From RGIG9041 sp045657265 (GTDB taxonomy: Bacteria; Bacillota; Clostridia; Oscillospirales; QAKW01), in contig JAZOSU010000005.1 in assembly GCA_045657265.1 (NCBI GenBank), forward strand, positions 1 to 55,612: a stretch of 55,612 nt of DNA, read 5' to 3'. The notes beneath the pieces are model-generated. The model saw nothing but the letters and a program-made list of their open reading frames with translations, was not told where the DNA came from and searched no databases. A program made the translations under genes and the position numbers. Shown piece after piece: positions 40,680-50,071 of this stretch. Every line of letters begins with the position of its first letter. Positions within the stretch are counted from its first letter, which is position 1.

Positions 40680-42641
40680 ATGGCGGATAAATTTGTTTTA
40701 CATTCAGAATATAAACCCACAGGGGACCAGCCAAAAGCAATAGATTCTCTTGTTTCGGGTATAAAAAACGGTAAAAAACAACAAACGTTAAAGGGTGTTA
40801 CAGGTTCCGGTAAAACTTTTACAATGGCAAACATCATTGAAAAAGTTCAAAGACCAACTCTGGTTCTTGCTCATAACAAGACTCTTGCGGCGCAGCTTTG
40901 TTCTGAACTGAAAGAATTCTTTCCTGAAAATGCGGTTGAATATTTTGTTTCCTACTATGACTATTATCAACCTGAAGCGTATGTTGCGGCATCTGATACT
41001 TATATAGAAAAAGATAGTTCAATAAACGATGAGATTGATAAACTTCGTCATAGTGCAACTTTTTCAATCTTAGAACGCCCCGATACCATAATAGTTTCTT
41101 CAGTTTCCTGTATTTATAACATAGGTGATCCTGCAGAGTATAAAAGTCTTACGATGTCATTAAGACCGGGAATGAAAAAGGATAGAGACGAAGTTATAAA
41201 TAATCTTGTATTTATCCAATATGAACGCAACGATATAGATTTTTCACGAAACAAATTCCGTGTCCGTGGAGATGTAATTGAAATTTTTCCTGCCGCATCT
41301 ACCGATAAAATTATCCGTGTCGAGTTTTTTGATGATGAAATTGAACGTATCTGTGAACTTAACCATATAACAGGTGAACTCATATCGGTTTTGTCTCACG
41401 TGACTATATATCCTGCATCTCATTACGTAACCTCAAGAGAACATCTCGATAAAGCTATTGCAGAAATAAAAGCCGAACTTGTTGAAAGAGTTAAGTATTT
41501 CAATGAAAATAATATGCTTATAGAAGCTCAGCGTATCGAACAACGTACGTTGTATGATATTGAAATGCTCGGAGAACTTGGATTCTGTTCAGGTATAGAA
41601 AACTATTCAAGAATAATAAGCGGAAGAGCTCCCGGCAGTATGCCGTTCACTTTGTTTGATTTTTTTCCTGATGATTTTCTGCTTATTATAGATGAATCGC
41701 ACGTTACCGTGCCACAGGTAAGAGCAATGTACGGAGGTGACCGTTCACGAAAAGAAAGTCTTGTTCGTTACGGATTCAGACTTCCGTCGGCTTTTGATAA
41801 CAGACCTTTGAATTTTGACGAGTTTACAACAAAACTTGATAAGGTAATATACGTCAGCGCAACTCCGGCACCGTATGAACTTCAACTGAGTGAAAACGTT
41901 GCAGAACAGATTATAAGACCTACAGGACTTCTTGATCCTAAGATTACAGTTAAACCTGTTGAAGGCCAGATAGACGATCTGCTGTCTGAAATAAATGTCA
42001 GAACAGAAAAAAAAGAACGTGTTCTGGTAACTACTCTTACAAAAAGAATGGCAGAAGACCTTACTGCGTACCTTGAAGGTGTAGGTGTCAAAGTCAGATA
42101 TATGCACAGTGATGTGGATACAATAGAACGTATGGAAATAATACGTGATCTGCGCCTTGGTGAATTTGACGTTCTTGTTGGTATAAACCTTTTAAGAGAA
42201 GGTCTTGACCTGCCTGAAGTTTCACTTGTGGCAATTCTTGATGCAGACAAAGAAGGTTTTTTGCGTTCCGAAACGTCGCTTGTTCAGACAATAGGACGAG
42301 CTGCACGTAATGACCACGGTGAAGTAATAATGTATGCAGATTCTGTAACGCCGTCTATGGAACGTGCTATAACAGAAACCAACCGAAGACGTGAAATTCA
42401 GGATGAATATAATAAACAAAACGGAATAGTTCCCAAATCAATCAAAAAGGATGTACGCTCCGTTCTTGAAATATCCAAAACAGAAAACCTGCCTACAGAA
42501 AAAGGCAAACTTTCAAAGAAAGATAAAGAGCGTATGATAGCGGAATATACAAAACAAATGAAAGAAGCTGCAAGACTTCTTGAATTCGAGTATGCGGCTA
42601 TGATGCGTGATAAAATAGCAAAACTTAAAGGTGAAAAATAA
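40680..42641 (+). CDS. uvrB: excinuclease ABC subunit B
   Basis: A 653-residue helicase-like subunit of nucleotide excision repair. It has HSEYKPTGDQPKAI, Walker A GVTGSGKTFTMAN, the beta-hairpin YYDYYQPEAYVAASDTYIEK, DESHVTVPQ, SATPAPYE, GINLLREGLDLPEVSLVAIL and QTIGRAARN. The C-terminal UVR motif that contacts UvrC is present (EAARLLEFEYAAMMRDKIAKL). The ATG at 40680 follows GAGGT. UvrA follows 1 bp after its stop codon, so both are made together. Confidence 0.97.
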   Translation: MADKFVLHSEYKPTGDQPKAIDSLVSGIKNGKKQQTLKGVTGSGKTFTMANIIEKVQRPTLVLAHNKTLAAQLCSELKEFFPENAVEYFVSYYDYYQPEAYVAASDTYIEKDSSINDEIDKLRHSATFSILERPDTIIVSSVSCIYNIGDPAEYKSLTMSLRPGMKKDRDEVINNLVFIQYERNDIDFSRNKFRVRGDVIEIFPAASTDKIIRVEFFDDEIERICELNHITGELISVLSHVTIYPASHYVTSREHLDKAIAEIKAELVERVKYFNENNMLIEAQRIEQRTLYDIEMLGELGFCSGIENYSRIISGRAPGSMPFTLFDFFPDDFLLIIDESHVTVPQVRAMYGGDRSRKESLVRYGFRLPSAFDNRPLNFDEFTTKLDKVIYVSATPAPYELQLSENVAEQIIRPTGLLDPKITVKPVEGQIDDLLSEINVRTEKKERVLVTTLTKRMAEDLTAYLEGVGVKVRYMHSDVDTIERMEIIRDLRLGEFDVLVGINLLREGLDLPEVSLVAILDADKEGFLRSETSLVQTIGRAARNDHGEVIMYADSVTPSMERAITETNRRREIQDEYNKQNGIVPKSIKKDVRSVLEISKTENLPTEKGKLSKKDKERMIAEYTKQMKEAARLLEFEYAAMMRDKIAKLKGEK

Positions 42642-42642
42642 A

Positions 42643-45465
42643 ATGGCTGACTATATAAAAGTAAAAGGCGCAAGGTCAAACAACCTTAAAAATATAGACG
42701 TTAAAATACCAAGAGATAAAATGGTTGTGTTTACGGGACTTTCGGGAAGTGGTAAATCCTCTCTTGCATTTGATACCCTTTACGCCGAGGGACAGAGAAG
42801 ATACGTTGAAAGTCTTTCCTCGTATGCGCGTCAGTTTCTCGGTCAGATGGAAAAACCTGATATGGATGAAATAGAAGGACTATCACCTGCAATAGCAATA
42901 GACCAGAAAACCACGTCCAAAAACCCCCGTTCAACAGTAGGTACTGTAACGGAAATATACGACTATCTGCGTCTTTTGTATGCCAGAGTAGGTAAACCTC
43001 ACTGTCCTGTCTGTAACAGAGAAATTTCTCAACAGACTGTAGATCAGATAGTGGATAGAATTCTGGCTTTTCCTGAAGGTACAAAACTTAATGTTTTAGC
43101 TCCTGTTATCAGAAATAGAAAAGGGGAGTACTCGAAACTTTTTGAAGATGCTTCCAAAAGCGGTTTCGTACGTGTGCGTGTTGACGGTATTATGTATGAC
43201 CTGATGGAAAAGATAGTTCTTGAAAAGAACAAAAAACACGATATTGAAATCGTAGTAGACAGATTAGTTGTAAGAGACGGTATACGTCAAAGACTTACAG
43301 ATTCTGTTGAAACAGCTCTTCATAATGCAAAAGGTATGGTGATAGCACAAGTAATAGACGGGGAAGAAATGCTTTTTTCTCAGAACTATTCCTGCCCTGA
43401 CCACGATTTTTCAATAGACGAGCTAAATCCGAGAATGTTTTCATTTAATGCTCCGTTCGGTTCTTGTCCTGACTGCGACGGTCTCGGTTATCAGCTGAAA
43501 ATTGATATAGATTTGGTCGTTCCTGATTATTCTCTTTCAATAAACCAGGGCGCAATTAAAGCAACAGGTTGGAATTCGCCTTACGGTGATATGTCAAGAA
43601 TGTATTTTGAAGGTATCTCAAAACGCTACGGCTTTTCTCTTGATACACCTCTTAAAGATTTGCCGAAAGAAATTGTGGATATTATACTTTACGGTAATGA
43701 CGGCGAAAAAATAAAAATGCATCGAAATGCATCTTTTGGCTCTGTTGAGTATAATGCCGCTTATGAAGGGGTTATTCCTAACCTTGAACGCAGGTTCAGA
43801 GAGACTACAAGTGACTTTATGAGAAGAGAAATTGAGTCTCTTATGCGTGAGAGCTATTGTCCGGGGTGTAAAGGTAAAAGACTTCGCAAAGAAATACTTG
43901 CGGTTACAGTGGGAGATATTAATATCAGTGACCTAACAGACTATTCGGTTAAAAAATCTTTAGCTTTTTTTGACAGTCTTGAGCTTTCAGAAAAGGATAC
44001 GATGATAGCCGAACGTATCATTAAAGAAATCAGAAACCGACTTGAATTTCTTAAAAACGTAGGGCTTGATTATCTTACTCTTTCGAGAAGCGCAGGAACT
44101 CTTTCGGGCGGTGAAAGCCAGAGAATCCGTCTTGCAACTCAGATAGGCTCAGGTCTTATGGGGGTTGTGTATATACTTGATGAACCTTCAATAGGACTTC
44201 ATCAGCGTGATAATGATAAACTTATATCTGCTCTGAAAAAACTCCGTGACCTTGGAAATACTCTTATTGTGGTTGAACATGACGAAGATACTATGCTTGA
44301 GGCAGACCATATTGTAGATATCGGTCCGGGAGCGGGTATTCATGGCGGATATATTGTAGCGCAAGGTACGGCTGAAGAAATTATGCAGGTTGAAGAATCT
44401 GTAACAGGACAGTACTTGTCAGGTAAAAAGAAAATCGAAATACCTAAAACACGCAGAAAAGGTACAGGAAACTTCCTTACAGTCAAAGGCGCCTCTGAAA
44501 ACAACCTTAAAAAAATAGACGTTGAAATTCCTCTTGGTACAATGACCTGTGTTACAGGTGTTTCGGGAAGCGGAAAATCGTCTCTTGTTAATTCTATTCT
44601 GTTTCAGACACTTGCAAGAGATTTGAACCGAGCACGTACAGTACCCGGTAAATCGGAAGGCGTTTTCGGTCTTGAAAATCTTGATAAGGTTATTGATATC
44701 GACCAGTCTCCTATAGGAAGAACTCCTCGTTCAAATCCTGCGACGTATACGTCGGTGTTTGGTGATATACGTGACCTTTTTGCATCTACAAATCAGGCCA
44801 AAGCAAGAGGTTACGGTCCGGGAAGATTTTCTTTCAACGTAAGAGGCGGTAGATGTGAGGCATGTCAGGGCGATGGTATTGTGAAAATCGAAATGCACTT
44901 TTTGCCTGATATTTATATACCTTGTGATGTGTGTAAAGGTAAACGCTATAACAGAGAAACTCTTGAAGTTAAGTTTAAAGATAAATCAATTTCAGATGTT
45001 CTTGAAATGACAGTTGAAGAGGGTCTTCATTTCTTTGAAAACCATCAGAAAATATATAGAAAATTAAAGACACTTTATGATGTAGGTCTGTCGTATATTA
45101 AAATAGGACAGGCATCTACAACCTTGTCAGGCGGTGAAGCTCAGCGTGTAAAACTTGCAACTGAACTTTCAAAACGCTCGACAGGTAAAACAGTGTATAT
45201 TCTTGATGAACCTACAACAGGACTTCATACTGCAGATGTTCATAAACTTATAACAGTTTTGCAAAAACTTGTTGAAGCGGGTAATACAGTTGTGGTTATC
45301 GAACATAACCTTGATGTAATTAAAACTGCTGACTGGATAATAGATTTGGGTCCCGAAGGCGGAGATGCAGGCGGTAAAGTTATAGCAACAGGAACTCCCG
45401 AACAGGTGGCAAAAAACAAAAAATCATATACAGGTCAGTACCTGCAAAAAATACTCAATAAATAA
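42643..45465 (+). CDS. uvrA: excinuclease ABC subunit A
   Basis: A 940-residue damage-recognition ATPase with two ABC modules. The first has GLSGSGKSSLAFDTLYAEGQ, the zinc finger CPVCNRE, the second zinc module CPDCDGLG, and a central CPGCKGKRLRKE. The signature LSGGESQRIRLATQIG and DEPSIGLHQRD follow. The second module has GVSGSGKSSLVN, C4 zinc finger CEACQGDGIVKIEMHFLPD with CDVCKGKRY, LSGGEAQRVKLA and DEPTTGLH. The ATG at 42643 has AAAGGTG upstream. No uvrC in the window. Confidence 0.97.
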   Translation: MADYIKVKGARSNNLKNIDVKIPRDKMVVFTGLSGSGKSSLAFDTLYAEGQRRYVESLSSYARQFLGQMEKPDMDEIEGLSPAIAIDQKTTSKNPRSTVGTVTEIYDYLRLLYARVGKPHCPVCNREISQQTVDQIVDRILAFPEGTKLNVLAPVIRNRKGEYSKLFEDASKSGFVRVRVDGIMYDLMEKIVLEKNKKHDIEIVVDRLVVRDGIRQRLTDSVETALHNAKGMVIAQVIDGEEMLFSQNYSCPDHDFSIDELNPRMFSFNAPFGSCPDCDGLGYQLKIDIDLVVPDYSLSINQGAIKATGWNSPYGDMSRMYFEGISKRYGFSLDTPLKDLPKEIVDIILYGNDGEKIKMHRNASFGSVEYNAAYEGVIPNLERRFRETTSDFMRREIESLMRESYCPGCKGKRLRKEILAVTVGDINISDLTDYSVKKSLAFFDSLELSEKDTMIAERIIKEIRNRLEFLKNVGLDYLTLSRSAGTLSGGESQRIRLATQIGSGLMGVVYILDEPSIGLHQRDNDKLISALKKLRDLGNTLIVVEHDEDTMLEADHIVDIGPGAGIHGGYIVAQGTAEEIMQVEESVTGQYLSGKKKIEIPKTRRKGTGNFLTVKGASENNLKKIDVEIPLGTMTCVTGVSGSGKSSLVNSILFQTLARDLNRARTVPGKSEGVFGLENLDKVIDIDQSPIGRTPRSNPATYTSVFGDIRDLFASTNQAKARGYGPGRFSFNVRGGRCEACQGDGIVKIEMHFLPDIYIPCDVCKGKRYNRETLEVKFKDKSISDVLEMTVEEGLHFFENHQKIYRKLKTLYDVGLSYIKIGQASTTLSGGEAQRVKLATELSKRSTGKTVYILDEPTTGLHTADVHKLITVLQKLVEAGNTVVVIEHNLDVIKTADWIIDLGPEGGDAGGKVIATGTPEQVAKNKKSYTGQYLQKILNK

Positions 45466-45466
45466 T

Positions 45467-45503
45467 AAAAACCTGTGAAAATTTTGATTTTCACAGGTTT
45501 TTT
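45467..45503 (+). terminator. intrinsic terminator after uvrA
   Basis: A 14-bp stem AAAACCTGTGAAAA and its complement with a 6-nt loop and a T run. Confidence 0.9.
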
Positions 45504-45668
45504 ATAGCGTATTTTTTAAACTTTGTAGTTTTAAAAATATTAAATAAAGAAAAAATATGCTTGTAAATCATACTTTGTGTTTAAAAATGATAACTTTTTG
45601 AAATTTCTGTTTATAGGATTAAATTCTTACTCAAAAAATATAATATCCTATAAATGTAAATAAAATAG

Positions 45669-45697
45669 TTGACAAATGAAATTATAAATGGTAATAT
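45669..45697 (+). promoter_or_regulatory. tRNA promoter
   Basis: TTGACA at 45669-45674 and TAATAT at 45692-45697 with a 17-bp spacer, upstream of the tRNA-Pro pseudogene and tRNA-Pro. Between uvrA and this promoter (45504-45668) I see nothing. Confidence 0.75.
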
Positions 45698-45726
45698 ATT
45701 GTGGTCAAAAACAAGTGCATATATAA

Positions 45727-45794
45727 CGAGGTGTGGCGCAGCTGGTAGCGCACTAGTTTTGGGACTAAGAGAACGGGTCAACCCCCTCACCTTG
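45727..45794 (+). pseudogene. tRNA-Pro pseudogene (anticodon loop TGG)
   Basis: CGAGGTG and CACCTTG can pair as acceptor arms, and a D-arm (GCGCAGCTGGTAGCGC) and the words CTAGTTTTGGGACTAAG are clearly those of a proline tRNA. The anticodon arm lacks a base, the T-arm has lost the GGTTCGAGTCC consensus (GGGTCAACCCCC instead), no CCA follows, and the length is 68 nt. It probably is a damaged copy left by a recombination event. Confidence 0.7.
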
Positions 45795-45846
45795 AAAAAC
45801 CGCTTAAACACTGGGTTTTCGGAAGTTTCAAACTTCGATTTTTAGG

Positions 45847-45871
45847 TTTTGACCCTATATTTGACCACAAC
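45847..45871. repeat. 25-bp direct repeat, left copy (possible attachment site)
   Basis: This 25-bp word contains GACCCTATATTTGACCACA and is identical to 55460-55484. Partial copies of the first half are at 45885-45898 and 46080-46095, and an inverted copy of the last part (GTTGTGGTCAAA) is at 46104-46115. The copies surround the tRNA-Pro gene. Confidence 0.8.
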
Positions 45872-45918
45872 TGCAACCACAATTTTTTGACCCTATATAA
45901 TTCAATATTTTCACATTT

Positions 45919-45994
45919 CGAGGTGTCGCCCAGTTGGTAGGGCGCTAGTTTTGGGAACTAGATGCCGCAGGTTCGAGTCCTGTCACCTCGACCA
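45919..45994 (+). tRNA. tRNA-Pro (anticodon TGG)
   Basis: CGAGGTG and CACCTCG pair perfectly, followed by ACCA. The anticodon stem is CTAGT/ACTAG with loop TTTGGGA, and the T-arm has CAGGTTCGAGTCCTG. Length 76 nt. Fully intact. Confidence 0.95.
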
Positions 45995-46044
45995 AAAATG
46001 ACCGTTTTTTGAGGCTTAAAACCTCCAAAAACGGTCATTTTTTT
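45994..46044 (+). terminator. intrinsic terminator after tRNA-Pro
   Basis: A long stem AAAAATGACCGTTTTTTGAGG pairing with CCTCCAAAAACGGTCATTTTT (one bulge), followed by T residues. It begins right after the tRNA's CCA. Confidence 0.85.
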
Positions 46045-46268
46045 CGTTATGTTGCACAAATTTCAGAAAATCACCAATTTTTTGACCCTATATTTTTTGC
46101 TCAGTTGTGGTCAAAATTGATGCTCGAAAAAACTATGAAAATCCACGAAACTGCCCAAGAGAACGCAAGTTCAATTGATAACAAAACTTTTATAGGTTCG
46201 AGTAATTTTTTATTACATATTTTCATCCAATATCCGCCCTAAAGTCCAAGAATTTATATATAAAAAGC

Positions 46269-46294
46269 AAAAGCACCGCATTCGCGGCGCTTTT
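46269..46294 (-). terminator. terminator of the island's minus-strand unit
   Basis: AAAAGCACCGC-attc-GCGGCGCTTTT, one mismatch; on the minus strand it lies 25 bp after the stop codon of the STAND-like gene and is followed by GCTTTTT. Confidence 0.75.
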
Positions 46295-46318
46295 AACTGT
46301 TTCCGACAGTTGTTATGA

Positions 46319-49300
46319 TTACCCGTGCATAATATCGGAAATTTGTTCATCTATAATTCTTTTACGCAATCCTTCAATTTCTTGCTTTATGAGTTTTTTA
46401 TGATTAATAAATTTTATTCCTGATAAAAGAGGTAAGATTTTTTCAAAAAAATCGATCCATTTTGAATAAAGTGGAACAGCGCTGCCTGACCAACTATAAG
46501 AAGTTGGTGTTAATGGTAAACTCTTAAACATTTCAAAATCATCGTTTTTTCTTAAAAAGGTTCCGATATAACCTACGCGTTGTGAAGTATTACACTTCGA
46601 AAAAGCCTCAAAAAGACACACCATTTTTTCTTTGTGGTAAGCATTTTCTTCAATAAAATGAGTAATCCATTTAATAGATTTTTCTGTTCGGTTTTCTTCG
46701 CCTTCTGTTTTTATAACCAAGACCCTAATAATATCAGGAACATCGACAAATGGATATGATGAAATTTCCATCAATTGATTGAGAATATCATCGTAGACTT
46801 GAATGTAATTGTCCAAATTGTAAAAAACACGTAATTTGCGCAACTTATCGTCTAAATCATAACGTGACGTATTGGCGTAAACAGACTCAATATATTTTTT
46901 TAAAAAGTCATTATCTTTTTTATAAATCGCAAATAAAAACTCCCCATCCGTATCACTGTTACGATTATATAATTCAAGCCAAACATAAATATCTTCAAGC
47001 AAATCTAAATCATTTTCGAACTTTTTAATAACATCTTCCGAAGAATGGTCATATTTGTTAAATAAGAAGTGCAGATATATACTTGTGATAAATTCTGAAT
47101 ATTTCCTTTTTTCAAAAATTAATTTCACTCCATCTATGAATATATTTTCGTTAAAACTTTTATATTTTTGGAGAAAGTTAATATTTCGATTATAAGAGTT
47201 AGTAATTTTTGAATCTGATGTGTCACTTAAAAAAACTCTTAAACTTTTTACAATATTTTCTGTTATCAGTTCTTGAGGGATCTTACAAAAAAAGTAATAC
47301 ATCCATCTATTATATTCGACTGTTTCTATGCTCGAAATTTTTTCAAACACTTCTTCGACAGGCAAAATATAAAACATTTTTTCTAGAATTTGCGGTGGCC
47401 ATAAATACTTTTCAAAATGATTTTCTATTGCGTAATCAATCGTTTTTACAAATTCTTCATTACTTTTACTTATTCTTTCAATTGCTACACCAATACCTTT
47501 TTCAATTTCATAATTATTTGTGTCGTTAATTTTAGCTGCTTCATCACATATTATAAGTAATGATTTTATACTTTCGAATCTGTTGGACGAACTATCAAAA
47601 TATTGATTTATTCTTCTGATTTTTTCTGGTTTTCTATCTTCGTATTTATAACCGTCTTTGAATTTCGGTCCTTCCAATAATTTGAACAATGCCAATTTTT
47701 CATTATTTAAGAAATCATCAATTTGTTTGTATTGTAATCCAACTGTTTTAAATACATTTTGTAAATGCAACACTATAATGCTGTCTGATAAATCTTCAGA
47801 CGAAAATAGATTTTCAACCAATTCGAGTATTAAAGAGGCATCATTTTCAATAACATTATGACTCTCATCTTTAATAGTTTTAGCATAACCCCGTAATATT
47901 TCGTTTACATGTCGGTTATTCGTAAGTTTTTTGCCAATTGCTATAAGTTGAGTCCAAATTAGATTTCTGTATGTCCTCACGCCTTCAGACTCAGTCAGAA
48001 AAATTGTATAAAAGGTTATGCCATCATTTTTTCTATTACTTTCAGAAGATTCAAAAGTCAAATTCAACAATTTGCTTGCAACATCAAAAAACAGCAATGT
48101 TATGTACTCATTTTCCCAATTGTTTGAAAATTCAATTATTTTTTTGACATACTCAATTAAAGTATTGTATCCGTATATATATGAATCTTTATGAACAGAA
48201 AAATAAATAGTGGTTGCATGATAAAACTGTATATACATATCAGGGCGTTTAAGATAATATTTAAAAAATAAATCTAATGCACAACTTAAATCCTCGGAAT
48301 CTGCAAACCCTCCTAATATCATTATTATATCGTCATCTACACTTTTATAATTCTTTCCAGCGTTTATATCTATTTCATTTACTGAAATGTCAACAGGCTT
48401 AAGAGAATTAATTTTTTGGTCGAGTATTATAAGTGTTTCTGTAGGGTTAACAGCATAAAACGCTTTCATAAATTCCATAAAGTACGGAGAGTTTTCGTCA
48501 GCAAGTTTATTCCATAACTGTTTAATTTCAGTCTCAACAAAACTCTGCAAATCTACATCACGAAAAATGCCGACTAATGTATTAACCGACGTCATCACTC
48601 TACTTCTATATGGCACAAAACACTTTTCGATCATTGCAGATAACGAAATGATTCTTTTATCATAGAAGGTGTATTTTAAAATAAAATTCGCAAAACATTG
48701 TTCGGAAAATTTCACCACTTTATCAAAGTATATATCTACAATCTCTAATTCGTGTAATCTTGATAAAGCGTTTTTAAAACATTCCTCGTCTAAACCTATA
48801 TCTGTTAAAAAGGGTACTAATGGCTCAATTTTGTCCAAGTGAAGTGCGTCTAAAAATGACATGACACCCGCGGAGATTATCAAATCTCTGTTAGATAATA
48901 ATTCAGACTCTTCTAATACCGAACCGAAATATTCGGAATATAAACCAGACACATCATCTATAGAATCAAGTCTGTTCGCTTCACCAGCAATCTTGCCCGC
49001 AAAAATTGCCATGCGAGCATTGCCCGAGGCTATACGTGCAATTCTATTTAAATAATGTTCGTTTAGTATTCCTAAAGATTTTTCTACAATTTCCTTTATT
49101 TGTTCATCCGAAAACACTTTTATTTCAACAATTTCATATTTTACAATACCATTAATACTGGACTTTACTTTCTCAACTGCATAATCACGCACAGTAATTA
49201 ATATTTTAACTTCATATCCTTCTGCTGTTTTATTAGCATACTCAACAATAAGAGATAAATTTGAAAGTTGATTCGCATCATCGATAATAATAAAATATTT

Positions 49301-50071
49301 ACCAGGTGCTTCAAAATACATACATAGATCTTCGTATATCGGAAGTGCACGATCATGAATGCAATATAATTTTTTCTTTTCTTTTTCGGAATTAATTTTT
49401 GCATATTGCAAAGCCATTTTCGTCTTGCCTGTACCAGCATTTCCACTCAAAAGCACAACATTAACATTTTCAAAAGCGGCATCTATTTTTCCCATTTCCT
49501 TTTCCCTAAACAAAAAGGGAGTGTCAATAGGAGCAGCCAAACTGTTTGAGTTATATTGTTTTATAAAATCTTCTACGGATTGTATTTGTGCTGTATCAAC
49601 AGAAAGGGACAAATGATCTCTGGCAATGCCTTTATATTTCGAACATATATCATTTGCCAACTTATCTATCCCTATAATAGTGAATTTTACACCTTGTTTT
49701 TCACACTTTTCCTTGAATTTACGATCATTTTCAGGAGTAATGTTCGAAGATGTATGACAATAAACAATTTCTAATATTTCTTCACAAGGTATCCCTGTAG
49801 ATTCTTCATCTAAACACTTGTCAATATCAGCATTGATTTTAGTTATTAAATTGTCTTGTTGGGTTGTATATTCAACAAAAACATATTTTCCTTGCGACTG
49901 ATAAAAGTATGTATCAGGTGTTCCTTTAGTTGTTTTCTGTGTTCCTTCTTTAGTACCAAGGCAAACTATATTAACATACCCTTCTTTGGAAAGATACGCA
50001 TCACAAAGAATCTGGAAACTCCCAGAATCCAATGTGGCTATTTTTTGTTTTATTGCCGTTACAGTAGCCAT
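46319..50071 (-). CDS. STAND-like NTPase with PD-(D/E)XK-like N-terminus, candidate antiviral sensor
   Basis: A 1250-residue protein. Residues 1-75 resemble a nuclease core: KGTPDTYF with D53, then GKYVFVEYTTQ with E67 where the (D/E)XK lysine position holds T69. The NTPase has Walker A G210-NAGTGKT (LLSGNAGTGKTKMA), Walker B IIIDDANQ (D264, D265) and a following ILITVRDYA sensor strand. Residues about 400-1250 read as a long series of helices without a known motif, as in the sensor arms of antiviral STAND (Avs) proteins. I recall no exact family. The ATG overlaps the ribosome binding site region of the membrane-protein gene end (AGGAGATTTTAAATG), so both are coupled. Probably abortive infection on phage sensing. 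Confidence 0.6.
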   Translation of the reverse strand: MATVTAIKQKIATLDSGSFQILCDAYLSKEGYVNIVCLGTKEGTQKTTKGTPDTYFYQSQGKYVFVEYTTQQDNLITKINADIDKCLDEESTGIPCEEILEIVYCHTSSNITPENDRKFKEKCEKQGVKFTIIGIDKLANDICSKYKGIARDHLSLSVDTAQIQSVEDFIKQYNSNSLAAPIDTPFLFREKEMGKIDAAFENVNVVLLSGNAGTGKTKMALQYAKINSEKEKKKLYCIHDRALPIYEDLCMYFEAPGKYFIIIDDANQLSNLSLIVEYANKTAEGYEVKILITVRDYAVEKVKSSINGIVKYEIVEIKVFSDEQIKEIVEKSLGILNEHYLNRIARIASGNARMAIFAGKIAGEANRLDSIDDVSGLYSEYFGSVLEESELLSNRDLIISAGVMSFLDALHLDKIEPLVPFLTDIGLDEECFKNALSRLHELEIVDIYFDKVVKFSEQCFANFILKYTFYDKRIISLSAMIEKCFVPYRSRVMTSVNTLVGIFRDVDLQSFVETEIKQLWNKLADENSPYFMEFMKAFYAVNPTETLIILDQKINSLKPVDISVNEIDINAGKNYKSVDDDIIMILGGFADSEDLSCALDLFFKYYLKRPDMYIQFYHATTIYFSVHKDSYIYGYNTLIEYVKKIIEFSNNWENEYITLLFFDVASKLLNLTFESSESNRKNDGITFYTIFLTESEGVRTYRNLIWTQLIAIGKKLTNNRHVNEILRGYAKTIKDESHNVIENDASLILELVENLFSSEDLSDSIIVLHLQNVFKTVGLQYKQIDDFLNNEKLALFKLLEGPKFKDGYKYEDRKPEKIRRINQYFDSSSNRFESIKSLLIICDEAAKINDTNNYEIEKGIGVAIERISKSNEEFVKTIDYAIENHFEKYLWPPQILEKMFYILPVEEVFEKISSIETVEYNRWMYYFFCKIPQELITENIVKSLRVFLSDTSDSKITNSYNRNINFLQKYKSFNENIFIDGVKLIFEKRKYSEFITSIYLHFLFNKYDHSSEDVIKKFENDLDLLEDIYVWLELYNRNSDTDGEFLFAIYKKDNDFLKKYIESVYANTSRYDLDDKLRKLRVFYNLDNYIQVYDDILNQLMEISSYPFVDVPDIIRVLVIKTEGEENRTEKSIKWITHFIEENAYHKEKMVCLFEAFSKCNTSQRVGYIGTFLRKNDDFEMFKSLPLTPTSYSWSGSAVPLYSKWIDFFEKILPLLSGIKFINHKKLIKQEIEGLRKRIIDEQISDIMHG

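Noticed and set aside
46009..46242. Small plus-strand open frame after tRNA-Pro
   Set aside because: It starts inside the terminator of the tRNA and runs through the partial copies of the 25-bp repeat; no ribosome binding site.
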